A stretch of DNA of 64,000 nucleotides from JBCBSK01 sp965250105 (GCA_965250105.1 OZ252290.1:1054001-1118000), one strand, 5' to 3'. Shown: positions 24,046 to 33,404, counted from the first letter of the stretch. Numbers and translations: made by a program. Notes: generated from the sequence alone by a model not told the origin.

Positions 24046-24585
24046 TCACGAACCGGACGGCCCGTCTTCGGGTTGCTCCGGCTCCGTCCGTTCCGGAGTG
24101 CTGAAAATCGTCGGCCGCCCCAGAATGGTGCTGACAAGATCCTCGACGATCGCGATGGCGAAAAGCGTCAAGCCAACCGCCATGCCGGTCTGGGGAATCC
24201 AGAGCGGGATGGAGATCAGCCCCGACGTCACCTCGCCGCGCATGAAATTCTGCGCGACCATCTGAATGGTGTGCCATGCCAAGACGCCACTGATCGCCGC
24301 GGCGATGGCGAGCGCCAGGATCAGCATCAACCGGAAACCGGTTCGGCCGAGCGCCTGCACGAACAGCGTGACACGGATGTGGCTACCGCTGCGAAAGCTG
24401 TAGGCCAGCCCCAGAAACGACGTGGCAGCAAGGCAAAAGCCCGCGAACTGGTCCGCCGATGGAATGATCATCTCGAACTGCCGCGCCACGATCTGCGCCG
24501 TCACGATGACGCAGATCGCGACCAGAAAGACGCCCGCCAGAACACCGGCCGCGCGATAGATCGCATTCAGCGCGCGTGTCAGCAT
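24046..24585 (-). CDS. dctQ: TRAP transporter small permease, DctQ
   Basis: 179 residues with four membrane segments (GVLAGVFLVAICVIVTAQIV, FAGFCLAATSFLGLAYSF, LMLILALAIAAAISGVLAW, TGMAVGLTLFAIAIVED), the standard DctQ plan. It is separated from dctM by 138 bases without a gene, wider than usual. The Pro/Glu-rich C-terminal tail is cytoplasmic. Confidence 0.88.
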   Translation of the reverse strand: MLTRALNAIYRAAGVLAGVFLVAICVIVTAQIVARQFEMIIPSADQFAGFCLAATSFLGLAYSFRSGSHIRVTLFVQALGRTGFRLMLILALAIAAAISGVLAWHTIQMVAQNFMRGEVTSGLISIPLWIPQTGMAVGLTLFAIAIVEDLVSTILGRPTIFSTPERTEPEQPEDGPSGS

Positions 24586-24629
24586 CGAGACGTGCTCCTC
24601 ATATAGACGTGGATGGCGCGGGCGAAGCC

Positions 24630-24669
24630 GAAGCGCTTTCCGCGAAAGTGGATCGCCGAAAGCGTTTCA
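24630..24669. repeat. Imperfect inverted repeat between dctP and dctQ
   Basis: AAGCGCTTTC at 24631-24640 pairs with GAAAGCGTTT at 24658-24667, with an inner GCGAAAGTGGATCGC region. The form resembles dispersed palindromic elements common in alphaproteobacterial intergenic DNA. Confidence 0.45.
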
Positions 24670-24694
24670 AGCATTGGCTTCGCGGCGATTGGGA

Positions 24695-24719
24695 GCAGCC
24701 GCTTCCGAGAAGCGGCTGC
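24695..24719 (-). terminator. Strong hairpin between dctP and dctQ (attenuator or RNA-stability element)
   Basis: GCAGCCGCTTC-CGA-GAAGCGGCTGC is a perfect 11-base-pair stem with a 3-base loop, 30 bases after the dctP stop. There is no T-run after it on the minus strand, so it may protect the dctP message or partly terminate, giving more DctP than DctQM. That excess of binding protein is known for this transporter class; the role here is inferred. Confidence 0.5.
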
Positions 24720-24749
24720 CCGTCGCGCAAGATGCACCCCAGGGGATGA

Positions 24750-25724
24750 TCACTTCAAGCTGTCGAGAATGGCCTGGCCGTCGTCCCCGACACTTTCCGC
24801 CCATTCGGCCGCCATGATCTCACCGACAACGGCCAGATCGGCCAGCAGCTCGGGGGAGACCGGACGTACCGTCATGTTCGCGTCGAGTTCGACCACCGAT
24901 TCTTCAGCGACCGCCTTGCTCATCTCCCAGCCACGCGCTTCGGCGGCGGCCGCGGCGTCGAGGATCGCCTGCTGCTGATCCTCGGGCAAGCCCGAGAAGG
25001 CTGCTTCGTTCACGATGATCATGTTCTTCGGAAGCCAGGCCTGCAGGTCATAGAATTCGCTCGTGAAATCCCATGCCTTGGTGCGCACGCCGGTGGCGCC
25101 GGACGTGACCATTGTGTCGACGATGCCGGTGGAAAAGGCCTGCGGAATCTCGACCGCCTCGATCGTCGTCGGCGACGCGCCGAGCAGTTCGGCCATGCGG
25201 GCGGTCGTCGCGTTATAGGTCCGGAAGCGCAGCCCCTCCAGATCGCTGCCCGATGTCAGTTCCTGGTTGGTATAAAAGCCCTGACCAGGCCAGGGAACCG
25301 CATAGAGCAGGCGAATGCCGTCTTCGGCGAGTTCCGCTTCGACCAGCGGCCGTTGCGCATCCCACAGCGTCTGGGCGTCCTCATAGGTCGTCGCGATGAA
25401 CGGGATGTTGTCGGCGCCGAAGATCGGGGCTTCGTTAAACAGGTTGGCCATCAGGACTTCGCCGATCGGCACGAAGTTGTTCTGGACCGAACGCTTGATT
25501 TCCGGATGCTTGAACAGCGACGAGCCGGAATGGACGGTGATGTCCAGCTCGCCGGACGTTGCTTCTTTGATGTCCTCGGCGAACTGCAGAATGTTCTGGG
25601 TGTGGAATTCCGCTTCCGGATACGGCGTCGCCATGTCCCAGGTGGTCTGGGCAAGGGCCGGCGCGGCGTGCGCGACGATGGCCAAGGCGGACACGGCCGC
25701 CAGTGTGGTGAAGGTTTTCATCAT
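24750..25724 (-). CDS. dctP: TRAP transporter substrate-binding protein, DctP
   Basis: 324 residues from the ATG at 25724, which has GGGAG five bases upstream; a longer frame to 25883 lacks a ribosome site. A signal peptide (TTLAAVSALAIVAHAAPALA) is followed by TWDMATPYPEAEFHTQN. The binding-loop segment EGLRFRTYNATTARMAELLG has the conserved arginine that holds the substrate carboxylate, followed by PTTIEAVEIPQAFSTGIVD. First gene of the dctPQM operon. Confidence 0.92.
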   Translation of the reverse strand: MMKTFTTLAAVSALAIVAHAAPALAQTTWDMATPYPEAEFHTQNILQFAEDIKEATSGELDITVHSGSSLFKHPEIKRSVQNNFVPIGEVLMANLFNEAPIFGADNIPFIATTYEDAQTLWDAQRPLVEAELAEDGIRLLYAVPWPGQGFYTNQELTSGSDLEGLRFRTYNATTARMAELLGASPTTIEAVEIPQAFSTGIVDTMVTSGATGVRTKAWDFTSEFYDLQAWLPKNMIIVNEAAFSGLPEDQQQAILDAAAAAEARGWEMSKAVAEESVVELDANMTVRPVSPELLADLAVVGEIMAAEWAESVGDDGQAILDSLK

Positions 25725-25752
25725 AAGCTCCCTGTTACTTGTCTTGCATGGT

Positions 25753-25797
25753 CCAGAGCATCCCGCGCCGGAAACGGTGCACAAAAAATGCTCTAGG
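25753..25797. repeat. Inverted repeat upstream of dctP
   Basis: CCAGAGCAT (25753-25761) pairs with ATGCTCTAGG (25788-25797), enclosing GCGCCGGAAACGGTGC, which can itself fold. The same CCAGAGCAT half occurs near 41487-41495, suggesting a dispersed repeat rather than an operator. Confidence 0.4.
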
Positions 25798-25986
25798 TCG
25801 CGGGTTCCCGCTGGATCGTTCCGGGCTTTGAAAGGCACGGGATGTTCCGTCCCGGGCCGAGCCGGTGTCTTGTCTGTATTCAAGGCGGTGTGATGTGTCG
25901 CGCGTCCTCCTGCTGATCTGGCGTTGCGGTACTTTCCGGAGGCGGCGCGGCCCTTCTTGACCGTGCCGCCGCGTCTTCTCCAGCCC

Positions 25987-27177
25987 TCAATAGCTGCGCG
26001 GCAGCCCCAGAACGTGCTGGCCGAGGAAGCTGAAAATCATGTTCTTGGAGATCGGCGCGGTCTGATAAAGCCGCGCCTCGCGCCATTTGCGCTCGATGCC
26101 GTATTCGCGCGCAAAGGCAAAGCCGCCATAGGTCTGCATGCAGACTTCGGCCGAGGCCCAGGACGCATCGGCGGCCAACAGCTTGGCCATATTGGCCTCG
26201 GCACCGGCCGGTTCGCCCATATCGAACATCGCGGCGGCCTTGGCCACCATCAGTTCGGCGGCCTGCGTCTTGGCATAGGCTTCCGCGATCGGGAACTGGA
26301 TTCCTTGATTGGCGCCGATGGGCTTGCCGAACACGGATCGCTCATTGGCGTAGTCGCATGCTTTCTCGATGAAATATTTGGCGTCGCCAATGCATTCGGA
26401 GGCGATGAGGATGCGTTCGGCATTCATGCTGTCGACGATGTATCGAAAGCCCTTCCCTTCCTCGCCGACCAATGTGTCGCCGGGAATCTCGACATTGTCG
26501 AAGAACACCTCGCAGGTGTTGTGATTGATCATCGCGTCGATCTTCGACAGTGTCAGACCGTTCTGCCGGGCCTCGTTCATGTCGATCAGGAAGACCGATA
26601 TCCCGTCGGAGCGCTTCTTGCACTGATCGGCCGGCGTCGTGCGGGCCAGGAGCAGCATCAGATCCGATTCGAAGGCGCGCGAGGTCCAGACTTTCTGGCC
26701 ATTGACGATATAGCTGCCGTGCGCGGTCTTTTCGGCGCGGGTCTTGAGCTGGGTCGTGTCGCTGCCCGTCGTCGGCTCGGTGACGCCGAAGGCCTGAAGA
26801 CGCAGGTCGCCGGTGGCGATCTTGGGCAGGTATCGCGTCCTCTGCTCTTCCGAGCCATGTTTGAGGACGGTGGCCATCGTATACATCTGCGCGTGACAGG
26901 CGGCCGCGTTGCAGCCCTTGGCATGGATGGTTTCCAGCACCGCTCCCGCCGCAGAGAGCGGCAGGCCCGAACCGCCATATTCTTCCGGAATGAGCGCGCC
27001 GAGAAAGCCGCTCGCCGTCAGCGCGTTCACGAAGTCATGGGGATAGGCGTCTTCCTTGTCGAGCTTCAGCCAATACTCGTTCGGGAAGTCGTCGCACAAC
27101 CGCCCCACCGCATCGCGGATCTCCCGCCATCCAGGCTTCACGGGCATCGAAATCATGTCGGGCGAACATTGGTTCAT
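25987..27177 (-). CDS. Acyl-CoA dehydrogenase
   Basis: 396 residues with the full ACAD fold: GALIPEEYGGSGLPLSAAG, the FAD-site motif FGVTEPTTGSDTTQLKTRA, KVWTSRAF and YANERSVFGKPIGANQGIQF. At the C-terminal place where most family members have the catalytic Glu (YEGT), it reads LYQTAPISKN, so that base is missing. A Glu is present in the helix segment NAERILIASECIG, where isovaleryl- and long-chain enzymes carry theirs; it is the likely base (inference). Last gene of the seven-gene operon that begins with the binding protein at 33404. Confidence 0.9.
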   Translation of the reverse strand: MNQCSPDMISMPVKPGWREIRDAVGRLCDDFPNEYWLKLDKEDAYPHDFVNALTASGFLGALIPEEYGGSGLPLSAAGAVLETIHAKGCNAAACHAQMYTMATVLKHGSEEQRTRYLPKIATGDLRLQAFGVTEPTTGSDTTQLKTRAEKTAHGSYIVNGQKVWTSRAFESDLMLLLARTTPADQCKKRSDGISVFLIDMNEARQNGLTLSKIDAMINHNTCEVFFDNVEIPGDTLVGEEGKGFRYIVDSMNAERILIASECIGDAKYFIEKACDYANERSVFGKPIGANQGIQFPIAEAYAKTQAAELMVAKAAAMFDMGEPAGAEANMAKLLAADASWASAEVCMQTYGGFAFAREYGIERKWREARLYQTAPISKNMIFSFLGQHVLGLPRSY

Positions 27178-27188
27178 GATGAAGTCCT

Positions 27189-28376
27189 TCAGATGACGTT
27201 GCGCGCGCGGAAGTCGCGGATTTCCGCCGCCGAGAGCCCGATCTCGGTCAGGATCTCATCGGAGTGTTCGCCGGCGTCCGGAGCCGACGCATAGACCGAC
27301 GCCGGCGTGCGCGACAGCGTCACGGGCTGGGCGACGAGGTGTGTCTCGCCACGGGCGTGATGATGGACGGGCACGGCCATGCCCAGATGCCGGACCTGGG
27401 GGTCGGCGAACACCTCGTCCATCTTGTAGATCGGGCCGGCGGGGACGCCGGCCGCTTCGAGGGCGCTGACCCAGTCCCCGGTGTCGCGCTCGGCGAAGAT
27501 CGGCGCGAGCCGTTCCCAAAGCTCGGAACGGTGTTTGAAGCGCGCGTCATTGGTGGCGTAGGCGGCGTCTTCGGCCCATTCCGGCTTGCCGATGAGGCCG
27601 CAAAAGGCGCGCCATTGCGCATCGCTGCCGACGCCGAGATTGAGATAGCCGTCCTTCGTCGCGACCACGCCCATGGGGGTCACATAGGGATGGTCGTTGC
27701 CTGAACTCCGGGGCACGTCGCCATCGACCAGATAGCGCGCGGCCTGGAAGTCCATCATCGCGATCTGGGCCTCGAGAAGCGAGCTCTGAACCCACTGGCC
27801 GCGCCCCGAAACGGCGCGCTCCTGCAAGGCCACGAGGATGCCGATCGCCGCATAGAGCCCCGACGAGCTATCGGCGACCGCCGCGCCGGCGCGCATCGGC
27901 CCGCCGCCAGCAGCGCCGGTCACGCCCATCAAGCCGCCCATGCCTTGCGCGATCTGGTCGAAGCCCGCGCGGCCGGCATAGGGACCGTCCTGTCCGAAGC
28001 CGGAGATCGAGGCCAGGATGATGCGCGGATTGACCCGGGCGAGATCGTCATAGGCGATGCCGAGGCGGTCCTTCACATCGGGGCGGAAGTTCTCGACCAC
28101 CACATCGGCCGTCTCGACCATGCGCAGAAACAGCGCGTGTCCGTCCGGGTCCTTGAGGTCGAGCGTCAGCGACCGCTTGTTGCGATGCAGGTTCAGCATG
28201 TCGTAGCCATGCCGCGCGCCCGAGACGCCCGCCGAGGGATCGGCGCCGGCCGGCGCCTCGATCCTGACGACGTCGGCGCCGAAATCGGCCAGCACGCGGC
28301 AGCAGGTCGGCCCGGCGCGCACGCGAGTGAGGTCGATCACCTTCAGCTTTTGAAGGGCGGTGGATCGTTCGGTCAT
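27189..28376 (-). CDS. CoA-transferase family III (CaiB/BaiF)
   Basis: 395 residues. It should move CoA from a donor acyl-CoA to a carboxylic acid. The N-terminal KVIDLTRVRAGPTCCRVLADFGADV and NRNKRSLTLDLK-type segments are typical, and the catalytic aspartate is D169 in AAVADSSSGLYA. It overlaps the deacetylase gene by 4 bases and precedes the acyl-CoA dehydrogenase by 11, so it likely activates the substrate that the dehydrogenase oxidises. Confidence 0.92.
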   Translation of the reverse strand: MTERSTALQKLKVIDLTRVRAGPTCCRVLADFGADVVRIEAPAGADPSAGVSGARHGYDMLNLHRNKRSLTLDLKDPDGHALFLRMVETADVVVENFRPDVKDRLGIAYDDLARVNPRIILASISGFGQDGPYAGRAGFDQIAQGMGGLMGVTGAAGGGPMRAGAAVADSSSGLYAAIGILVALQERAVSGRGQWVQSSLLEAQIAMMDFQAARYLVDGDVPRSSGNDHPYVTPMGVVATKDGYLNLGVGSDAQWRAFCGLIGKPEWAEDAAYATNDARFKHRSELWERLAPIFAERDTGDWVSALEAAGVPAGPIYKMDEVFADPQVRHLGMAVPVHHHARGETHLVAQPVTLSRTPASVYASAPDAGEHSDEILTEIGLSAAEIRDFRARNVI

Positions 28377-29305
28377 CCGACCTCTTCCCCAATCTCTTCC
28401 ATGACGCGGGCGCCGCCATCCGGATCGGCCGCGGCATACCAGTCGCCAATCCCGCTGGACGTCATGAAGACGGTGTCCTCACGGGCGAGCAGAAGATCCA
28501 GCGCCGCCTCGAAGTGATGCGCGATGTGCGCCACGCCGATAATGTGTGGATGCAGCGCCAATGTCATGACGCGCGGCTGGCTCCGCATCTCGCGCTCGAA
28601 CACCGCGAGCGTCGCCTCGACACGCTTGAGATATTCATCGGTGGACCCGTGCTGGATCGCATAGACCGGGACATCGTTCAGTTCGAAGCTGTATGGCAGG
28701 GCCATCAGAGGTCCATGCTTGGTCTTCATCCATGTCGGCAGGTCGTCGAGGACCCAGTCGTGCAGGAACTCCACGCCCTCGGCCTTGAGGATGTCGGGCG
28801 TGTTCTCGGTTTCGCCCAGGCCGGGGCCCAGCCAGGCGCGGGGGCGAGTCCCGCCGGCCTGTTCCAGCCGGTCGAGGCAGCGGCGGATCACGTCGGCTTC
28901 GTCATCTGCCTGTTTCAGCGATTGCTGGAACCAGCCATGCCCGACCAGTTCCCAGCCCGCGTCGACAACCGCGTCCATGAGCGTCGGATAGACGTCGGCG
29001 ACCTGCGCGTTCAGGAAGGCCGAGCATGGCAGCCCCTTGCGCGCCAGCATGTCGAGCATGCGCGGCATGCCGCAGCGCATGCCATATTCGACCCAGGAGA
29101 AATTCGGCACATCCGGCGGCGCCGGCGCGACGCCATGCGGTGCCGGAATGATGCCGCGCGGCATCGCCCGCTCGATCGGCCAATATTCGATGTTCATGAC
29201 GATATGAACGATGAGCTGCTTGCCTTCGGGACCGCTCAGGGGCGGGCGGTCGGACGACAGCTGAAACGGAATGCGGGGGTTCGACGGCATCGGGTCACTC
29301 AACAT
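28373..29305 (-). CDS. Polysaccharide deacetylase family hydrolase (PuuE/cyclic amidohydrolase-like)
   Basis: 310 residues of the NodB-type (beta/alpha)7 fold in the cytoplasmic PuuE-like branch, which includes allantoinase and related C-N hydrolases rather than chitin enzymes. Seen features are NIEYWPIERAMPRGI near the N-terminus, FSWVEYGMRCGMPRMLDML, the metal-site GWELVGHGWFQQ, and the late LALHPHIIG. There is no signal peptide. Encoded between an importer ATPase and a CoA-transferase, it probably opens or deacylates an imported amide or imide to the acid that is then CoA-activated (inference). Confidence 0.82.
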   Translation of the reverse strand: MLSDPMPSNPRIPFQLSSDRPPLSGPEGKQLIVHIVMNIEYWPIERAMPRGIIPAPHGVAPAPPDVPNFSWVEYGMRCGMPRMLDMLARKGLPCSAFLNAQVADVYPTLMDAVVDAGWELVGHGWFQQSLKQADDEADVIRRCLDRLEQAGGTRPRAWLGPGLGETENTPDILKAEGVEFLHDWVLDDLPTWMKTKHGPLMALPYSFELNDVPVYAIQHGSTDEYLKRVEATLAVFEREMRSQPRVMTLALHPHIIGVAHIAHHFEAALDLLLAREDTVFMTSSGIGDWYAAADPDGGARVMEEIGEEVG

Positions 29306-30431
29306 GCAAGCGAATGTCTGAAGGCTTCCACGACAGGCGCACGGCCGCGCCCGCTGACGGCAGGCGTTCGTCGCTGTCGGCGATCACGCGACTGACCATC
29401 TCGGTGCCATCGGGCAGACGAACGAAGTGCGAGGTGGTCAGGCCGAGATAGACGCTTTCGTCATAGGTCCCGGCGATCGACCGCCCGTCGGGGGGCGCGT
29501 CGGGTCCTGCGGCACGGTCGAGCGCGACGCATTCCGAGCGGATCGACAGGCTGACCTCCTGGCCGTCGCGCACCGACAAGCCGCGCTTGTCGACGGTGAG
29601 CCTGGAGCCGGCAACGTCGACGGTGACGGAGCTTGCATTCACCTCGGTTGCCTTGCCGGTGAGCAGGTTGTTGTCGCCGACGAAGCTCGCGGTGAATGCC
29701 TTGTCCGGCGCGCGGTAGATGTCGTGCGCATTGCCGCATTCGACCAGATCGCCATTGGCGATCAGCGCGATGCGGTCGGCGACGGTCATCGCCTCTTCCT
29801 GGTTATGGGTGACGTGGATGAAGGTGATGCCGACCTTCTCCTGCAGGTGCTTGAGTTCCAGGCACATGTCCTTGCGCAACTGCGCGTCGAGGGCCGCCAG
29901 CGGCTCGTCGAGCAGCAGGATATCGCGATCGAGAACGATGGCGCGGGCCAGTTGCACGCGCTGCTGCTGGCCGCCGGACAATTCGTGTGGCTTGCGGTGG
30001 GTGAGCTGCGACAGCCCCACCTGTTCGAGGGCGAAGTCGACTTTCTCGGCGATCTTGTCCCTGGCCATGCCGGCGACCTTGAGGCCGTAGCCGACATTCT
30101 GCGTCACGGTCATGTGTGGGAACAATGCATAGGCCTGGAAGACCATCGTCGTCGGGCGCTTGTCGGGCGGCAGATGGCCGACGCTTCGCCCGTTGAGCAG
30201 GATCTCGCCCGTGGTCGGCCTGTGAAAGCCGCCTATGGTGCGCAAGAGCGTGGTCTTGCCGCCGCCCGAGGGGCCGAGCAGGGCGAAATATTCGCCCGCG
30301 CCGACGGTCATGTTCACGTTCCGCAAGGCAACGACGTCGCCATAGTGTTTCGAGAGGCCGCGCACGTCGACGGCCGGTACGTTCTGGTCGGTCATGTTGC
30401 GGGTCTCATGCTTGCGGGCCTGATGGCTCAT
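29295..30431 (-). CDS. ABC transporter ATP-binding protein (PotA type)
   Basis: 378 residues from the ATG at 30431, which overlaps the permease stop (ATGA); an ATG at 30395 is an alternative. Walker A LLGPSGGGKTTLL, Q-loop VFQAYALFPHM, signature LSGGQQQRVQLARA and Walker B ILLLDEPLAALD are all present; a TOBE domain fills the C-terminal third. It energises the importer formed by the next two permeases and the Tat-exported binding protein. Confidence 0.92.
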   Translation of the reverse strand: MSHQARKHETRNMTDQNVPAVDVRGLSKHYGDVVALRNVNMTVGAGEYFALLGPSGGGKTTLLRTIGGFHRPTTGEILLNGRSVGHLPPDKRPTTMVFQAYALFPHMTVTQNVGYGLKVAGMARDKIAEKVDFALEQVGLSQLTHRKPHELSGGQQQRVQLARAIVLDRDILLLDEPLAALDAQLRKDMCLELKHLQEKVGITFIHVTHNQEEAMTVADRIALIANGDLVECGNAHDIYRAPDKAFTASFVGDNNLLTGKATEVNASSVTVDVAGSRLTVDKRGLSVRDGQEVSLSIRSECVALDRAAGPDAPPDGRSIAGTYDESVYLGLTTSHFVRLPDGTEMVSRVIADSDERLPSAGAAVRLSWKPSDIRLHVE

Positions 30432-31312
30432 GACATCACCGGTTCGGCCTTGGCGCGGGCAACCCGCGACAGGGACTCGGCCCGGAGCATGGTGAAGACG
30501 ATGATGGATCCGATCACGGCGATGGCGACGAAGCTGACCAGGGCGGACATGGCGTAGCTCTGCGGCGACATGCCGGTGTTCAGCATCTGGCTGATCAGCA
30601 CCGTGGTGAAGGTGTCGAAGCCGCCCTTGAGAAGGCTCGTGCGCGTGTATTCGTTGAAGACGAGGATGACCGTGAAGGCGCAGGCCGAGAAAATGCCGGC
30701 CCGGATCTGCGGGAACTCGATATCCCAGAACGCCCGCCAGCCATTGGCGCCGCAAGACCGCGCCGCCTCGGTCTGCTCGGACCGGTAGCGCCCCATCGTG
30801 ATCAGGATGACCACGAAGGAATAGGGGATCGTGTAGATGATAAGTCCGATCGTGGCCGTCAGGAAGCTGAGTTGAAACCAGCTGTCGAAGAGACCTGTCC
30901 CGATCAGATCACCCAGCCAGATGAAGGCCAGGTTGAGGTTCTTGAAGAACACCAGCAATGCCGAGCCGAGGATGTCCGGCGGCACGAAGAGCGGGGCGAG
31001 CAGCAGGAAGACCGGGAAAAGCTTGTTGCGCGCCGCCTTGTAATACTTGGCCGCCAGGAGCGCCATCGGCACGGTGATGACCGTGACCGTTAGCGCCAGC
31101 ATCAGGGTCCAGCGCAGCGCGCCGACCAGCAACGCATCCGAGAAGATCAGCCGATACCATTCCAGCGTGAAGACATACTCGTTCGCGCCGAACCCATTGG
31201 CGTTGAAAGACACGTACATCACGTAGAGAACGGGCGTCATCAGCGTCAGGACGACCAGCAGCAGATACGCCCATTTGAGCTTGTACAGCAAAGGGTTTTC
31301 GTAGTCGTTCAT
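30428..31312 (-). CDS. ABC transporter permease (PotC type)
   Basis: 294 residues, about six membrane spans, coupling loop EAARSCGANGWRAFWDIEFP. N-terminal cytoplasmic residues (MNDYENPLLYKLKW) precede the first span. It sits between the partner permease and the ATPase of the same operon. Confidence 0.9.
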   Translation of the reverse strand: MNDYENPLLYKLKWAYLLLVVLTLMTPVLYVMYVSFNANGFGANEYVFTLEWYRLIFSDALLVGALRWTLMLALTVTVITVPMALLAAKYYKAARNKLFPVFLLLAPLFVPPDILGSALLVFFKNLNLAFIWLGDLIGTGLFDSWFQLSFLTATIGLIIYTIPYSFVVILITMGRYRSEQTEAARSCGANGWRAFWDIEFPQIRAGIFSACAFTVILVFNEYTRTSLLKGGFDTFTTVLISQMLNTGMSPQSYAMSALVSFVAIAVIGSIIVFTMLRAESLSRVARAKAEPVMS

Positions 31313-31322
31313 CGGCTGGCGC

Positions 31323-32234
31323 TCAGTTCAGCGGCGTCAGGATCCTGGTCAGGTCAAACAGCCTGTGCCCGATCCAGAGAAGCGTCATCAGCGTGGCCAT
31401 CATGATCGCGCTCACCGCCATGGCGAGCGGGAAATCCAGCGCGGTGATCGCCTGCGTGGCGATGAGGCCCGCATTCACCGCGCCGGCCCCGCCCAGGATG
31501 TTGGGCAGGAGCGCGACGCCGAGGCCATTGACGAAGATGAAGACCGATCCCGCGAAGATGCCCGGCGCCGCCAACGGCAGGATGACATCCTTGAAGCGCC
31601 GCCAGGGCCCCACGCCCAGATCATCGCAAACCTCGAAGATGTATTTGGGCACCGCCTCCATGGCGAGAAAGCCCGAGAAGACAATGAACGGCAGAAACGA
31701 CAGGACCTCCCCGATAACGACACCCGTATGCGTGTAGAGAAGCGCCGTGATCGGCTCGTCGATGATCCCGAGGTCCATGAGCGTCGTGTTCACCAGGCCG
31801 TTGCGCTGCAACACGGGCCGCAAGGCGAAGACGCGGATGATCTCGGACACCATGAACGGCAGGATAAACAACAGGACGACGCGGTGCTGCGCCACTTTCG
31901 GAACGGATTTGCGCACGAAGACGGCGATGGGAAATCCGAAGACGAAGCAGATCGCCACGGCGATCAGCGAATACTTCATCGAATCGAGAAAATTGGTCAG
32001 GCGGGCCGAGAAGAAGAAATTCTCGTAGGAAAACAGCGTGAACCCCGGCTCCATCCAGAACGTCGTGCGTTCGAAGACCGAGAAGACCACGGTCAACGCC
32101 ATCGGAATGGCGAAGAACAACACCATGAAGATGAGCGGGGCGCGAAAGACCCAAGGGGTCAGACGCTCCTGCCAGCCTGTCGTGGCCGGACCGGCGGAAA
32201 GCGCCCCGCCGGTCCGTTCTGTCGTTGCCGACAT
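31323..32234 (-). CDS. ABC transporter permease (PotB type)
   Basis: 303 residues with about six membrane spans and the coupling loop EVCDDLGVGPWRRFKDVILP. A hydrophilic N-terminus of about 30 residues is present. It starts 6 bases after the binding-protein stop. Confidence 0.9.
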   Translation of the reverse strand: MSATTERTGGALSAGPATTGWQERLTPWVFRAPLIFMVLFFAIPMALTVVFSVFERTTFWMEPGFTLFSYENFFFSARLTNFLDSMKYSLIAVAICFVFGFPIAVFVRKSVPKVAQHRVVLLFILPFMVSEIIRVFALRPVLQRNGLVNTTLMDLGIIDEPITALLYTHTGVVIGEVLSFLPFIVFSGFLAMEAVPKYIFEVCDDLGVGPWRRFKDVILPLAAPGIFAGSVFIFVNGLGVALLPNILGGAGAVNAGLIATQAITALDFPLAMAVSAIMMATLMTLLWIGHRLFDLTRILTPLN

Positions 32235-32240
32235 ATTGCG

Positions 32241-33404
32241 TCAGGCCGCTTGCACGCGCGCCCACCAGTCCTGGTAGACCCGGATATTGGTCGGGAAAAC
32301 GTTCTGCCAGGAATTGCCGGGCACCGCGCGCCGCGCCTGCTTGCGTTCGAGGCGTTCGGTCATGAGCGCCCTGGTGTCGGCGTCGAACATGTCCGGATTG
32401 GCGTCGACATACTCCTGAACGCCGACCATCTGCGGGGTGAAGCCCAGACCGGCCAGCGTCTGTGAGCCGAACCAGGGCGACAGATAGACATTGGCGAGGC
32501 TGTAGAAGGCATCTTCCAGCCCCCTCTCCTGGCCGCCGCGCGTCAGCATGACGACGTTGTTCCAGGTCTGGTGACCTTCCTTCATCGTGCCGTAGCGGAT
32601 GTCCTGACCGTTCTTGCGGGCCGCGAAGATCTGGATGACCTCCCAGCATGACGAGACCAGCACCTCTTCGGAGGACAACAGATCGGCGCCGTTCTGAACC
32701 CCGTCCCAGAACGTGCGGAAATGGCCCTGCTTCTTGAGGTCGATGAGGAATTCGCAGGTCTGGCGCACTTCGTCCTCGGTCATGTCCGAGGGATTGTCGA
32801 TGCTGCCCTTGCCCGATTGCTTGAGGTAGATCGCCGTGTTGGTCAGTGTCGGACCGAAGTCGTTCTGCATCGCCGCGCGGCCACGGAACTGGCTGTCGAA
32901 CAGCGCCTCCCAAGAAGTCAGCTCCTCGCCGATCCTGTCATGATTGAAGGCCAGGCTGTCGGCGTTCGAGATATACGGCACGGCAACGACCTTGCCGTCA
33001 TGGCGAATGGTGTCGACGCTCGAACCGCCTTCATTGTAGCTCGGCAGGATGTTCGCCCAGTTGGGAATTCTCGACACATCGAGTTCGACAATGGCGCCTT
33101 GCGACGCAAGGGCATCCTCCATGCCGCCGCCATTGTCGGTCATGGCGTCATAGAGCGCATTGCCATCGCCCACGACCATTTTCTGGATCGCTTCGTCGGC
33201 ACGGGCCGATTTGGCGATGGCGTCGATCGGGATGCCGGCCTGCGTTTCCATGTCGGACCAGTCCTGCGCGCCGACCTTGGCGATGCCGGGCGCCCATAGC
33301 TTCAGCGATTGCTGCGCGTGCGCGGCGGTCGCAATGCCGCCAAGCGCCGTGGCGGCCCCCATGACGGCCAGGAACTGGCGGCGGTTGAACGCGGTCTGGT
33401 TCAT
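32241..33404 (-). CDS. ABC transporter substrate-binding protein (PotD/spermidine-putrescine type), Tat-exported
   Basis: 387 residues from the ATG at 33404. The N-terminus NRRQFLAVMGAATALGGIA is a twin-arginine signal with cleavage near AHA. The mature protein has PotD-type segments such as VPYISNADSLAFNHDRIGEE. A longer in-frame start at 33617 would add unrelated residues and is rejected. It opens the minus-strand operon; the divergent PrpD operon starts 325 bases away. Confidence 0.88.
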   Translation of the reverse strand: MNQTAFNRRQFLAVMGAATALGGIATAAHAQQSLKLWAPGIAKVGAQDWSDMETQAGIPIDAIAKSARADEAIQKMVVGDGNALYDAMTDNGGGMEDALASQGAIVELDVSRIPNWANILPSYNEGGSSVDTIRHDGKVVAVPYISNADSLAFNHDRIGEELTSWEALFDSQFRGRAAMQNDFGPTLTNTAIYLKQSGKGSIDNPSDMTEDEVRQTCEFLIDLKKQGHFRTFWDGVQNGADLLSSEEVLVSSCWEVIQIFAARKNGQDIRYGTMKEGHQTWNNVVMLTRGGQERGLEDAFYSLANVYLSPWFGSQTLAGLGFTPQMVGVQEYVDANPDMFDADTRALMTERLERKQARRAVPGNSWQNVFPTNIRVYQDWWARVQAA

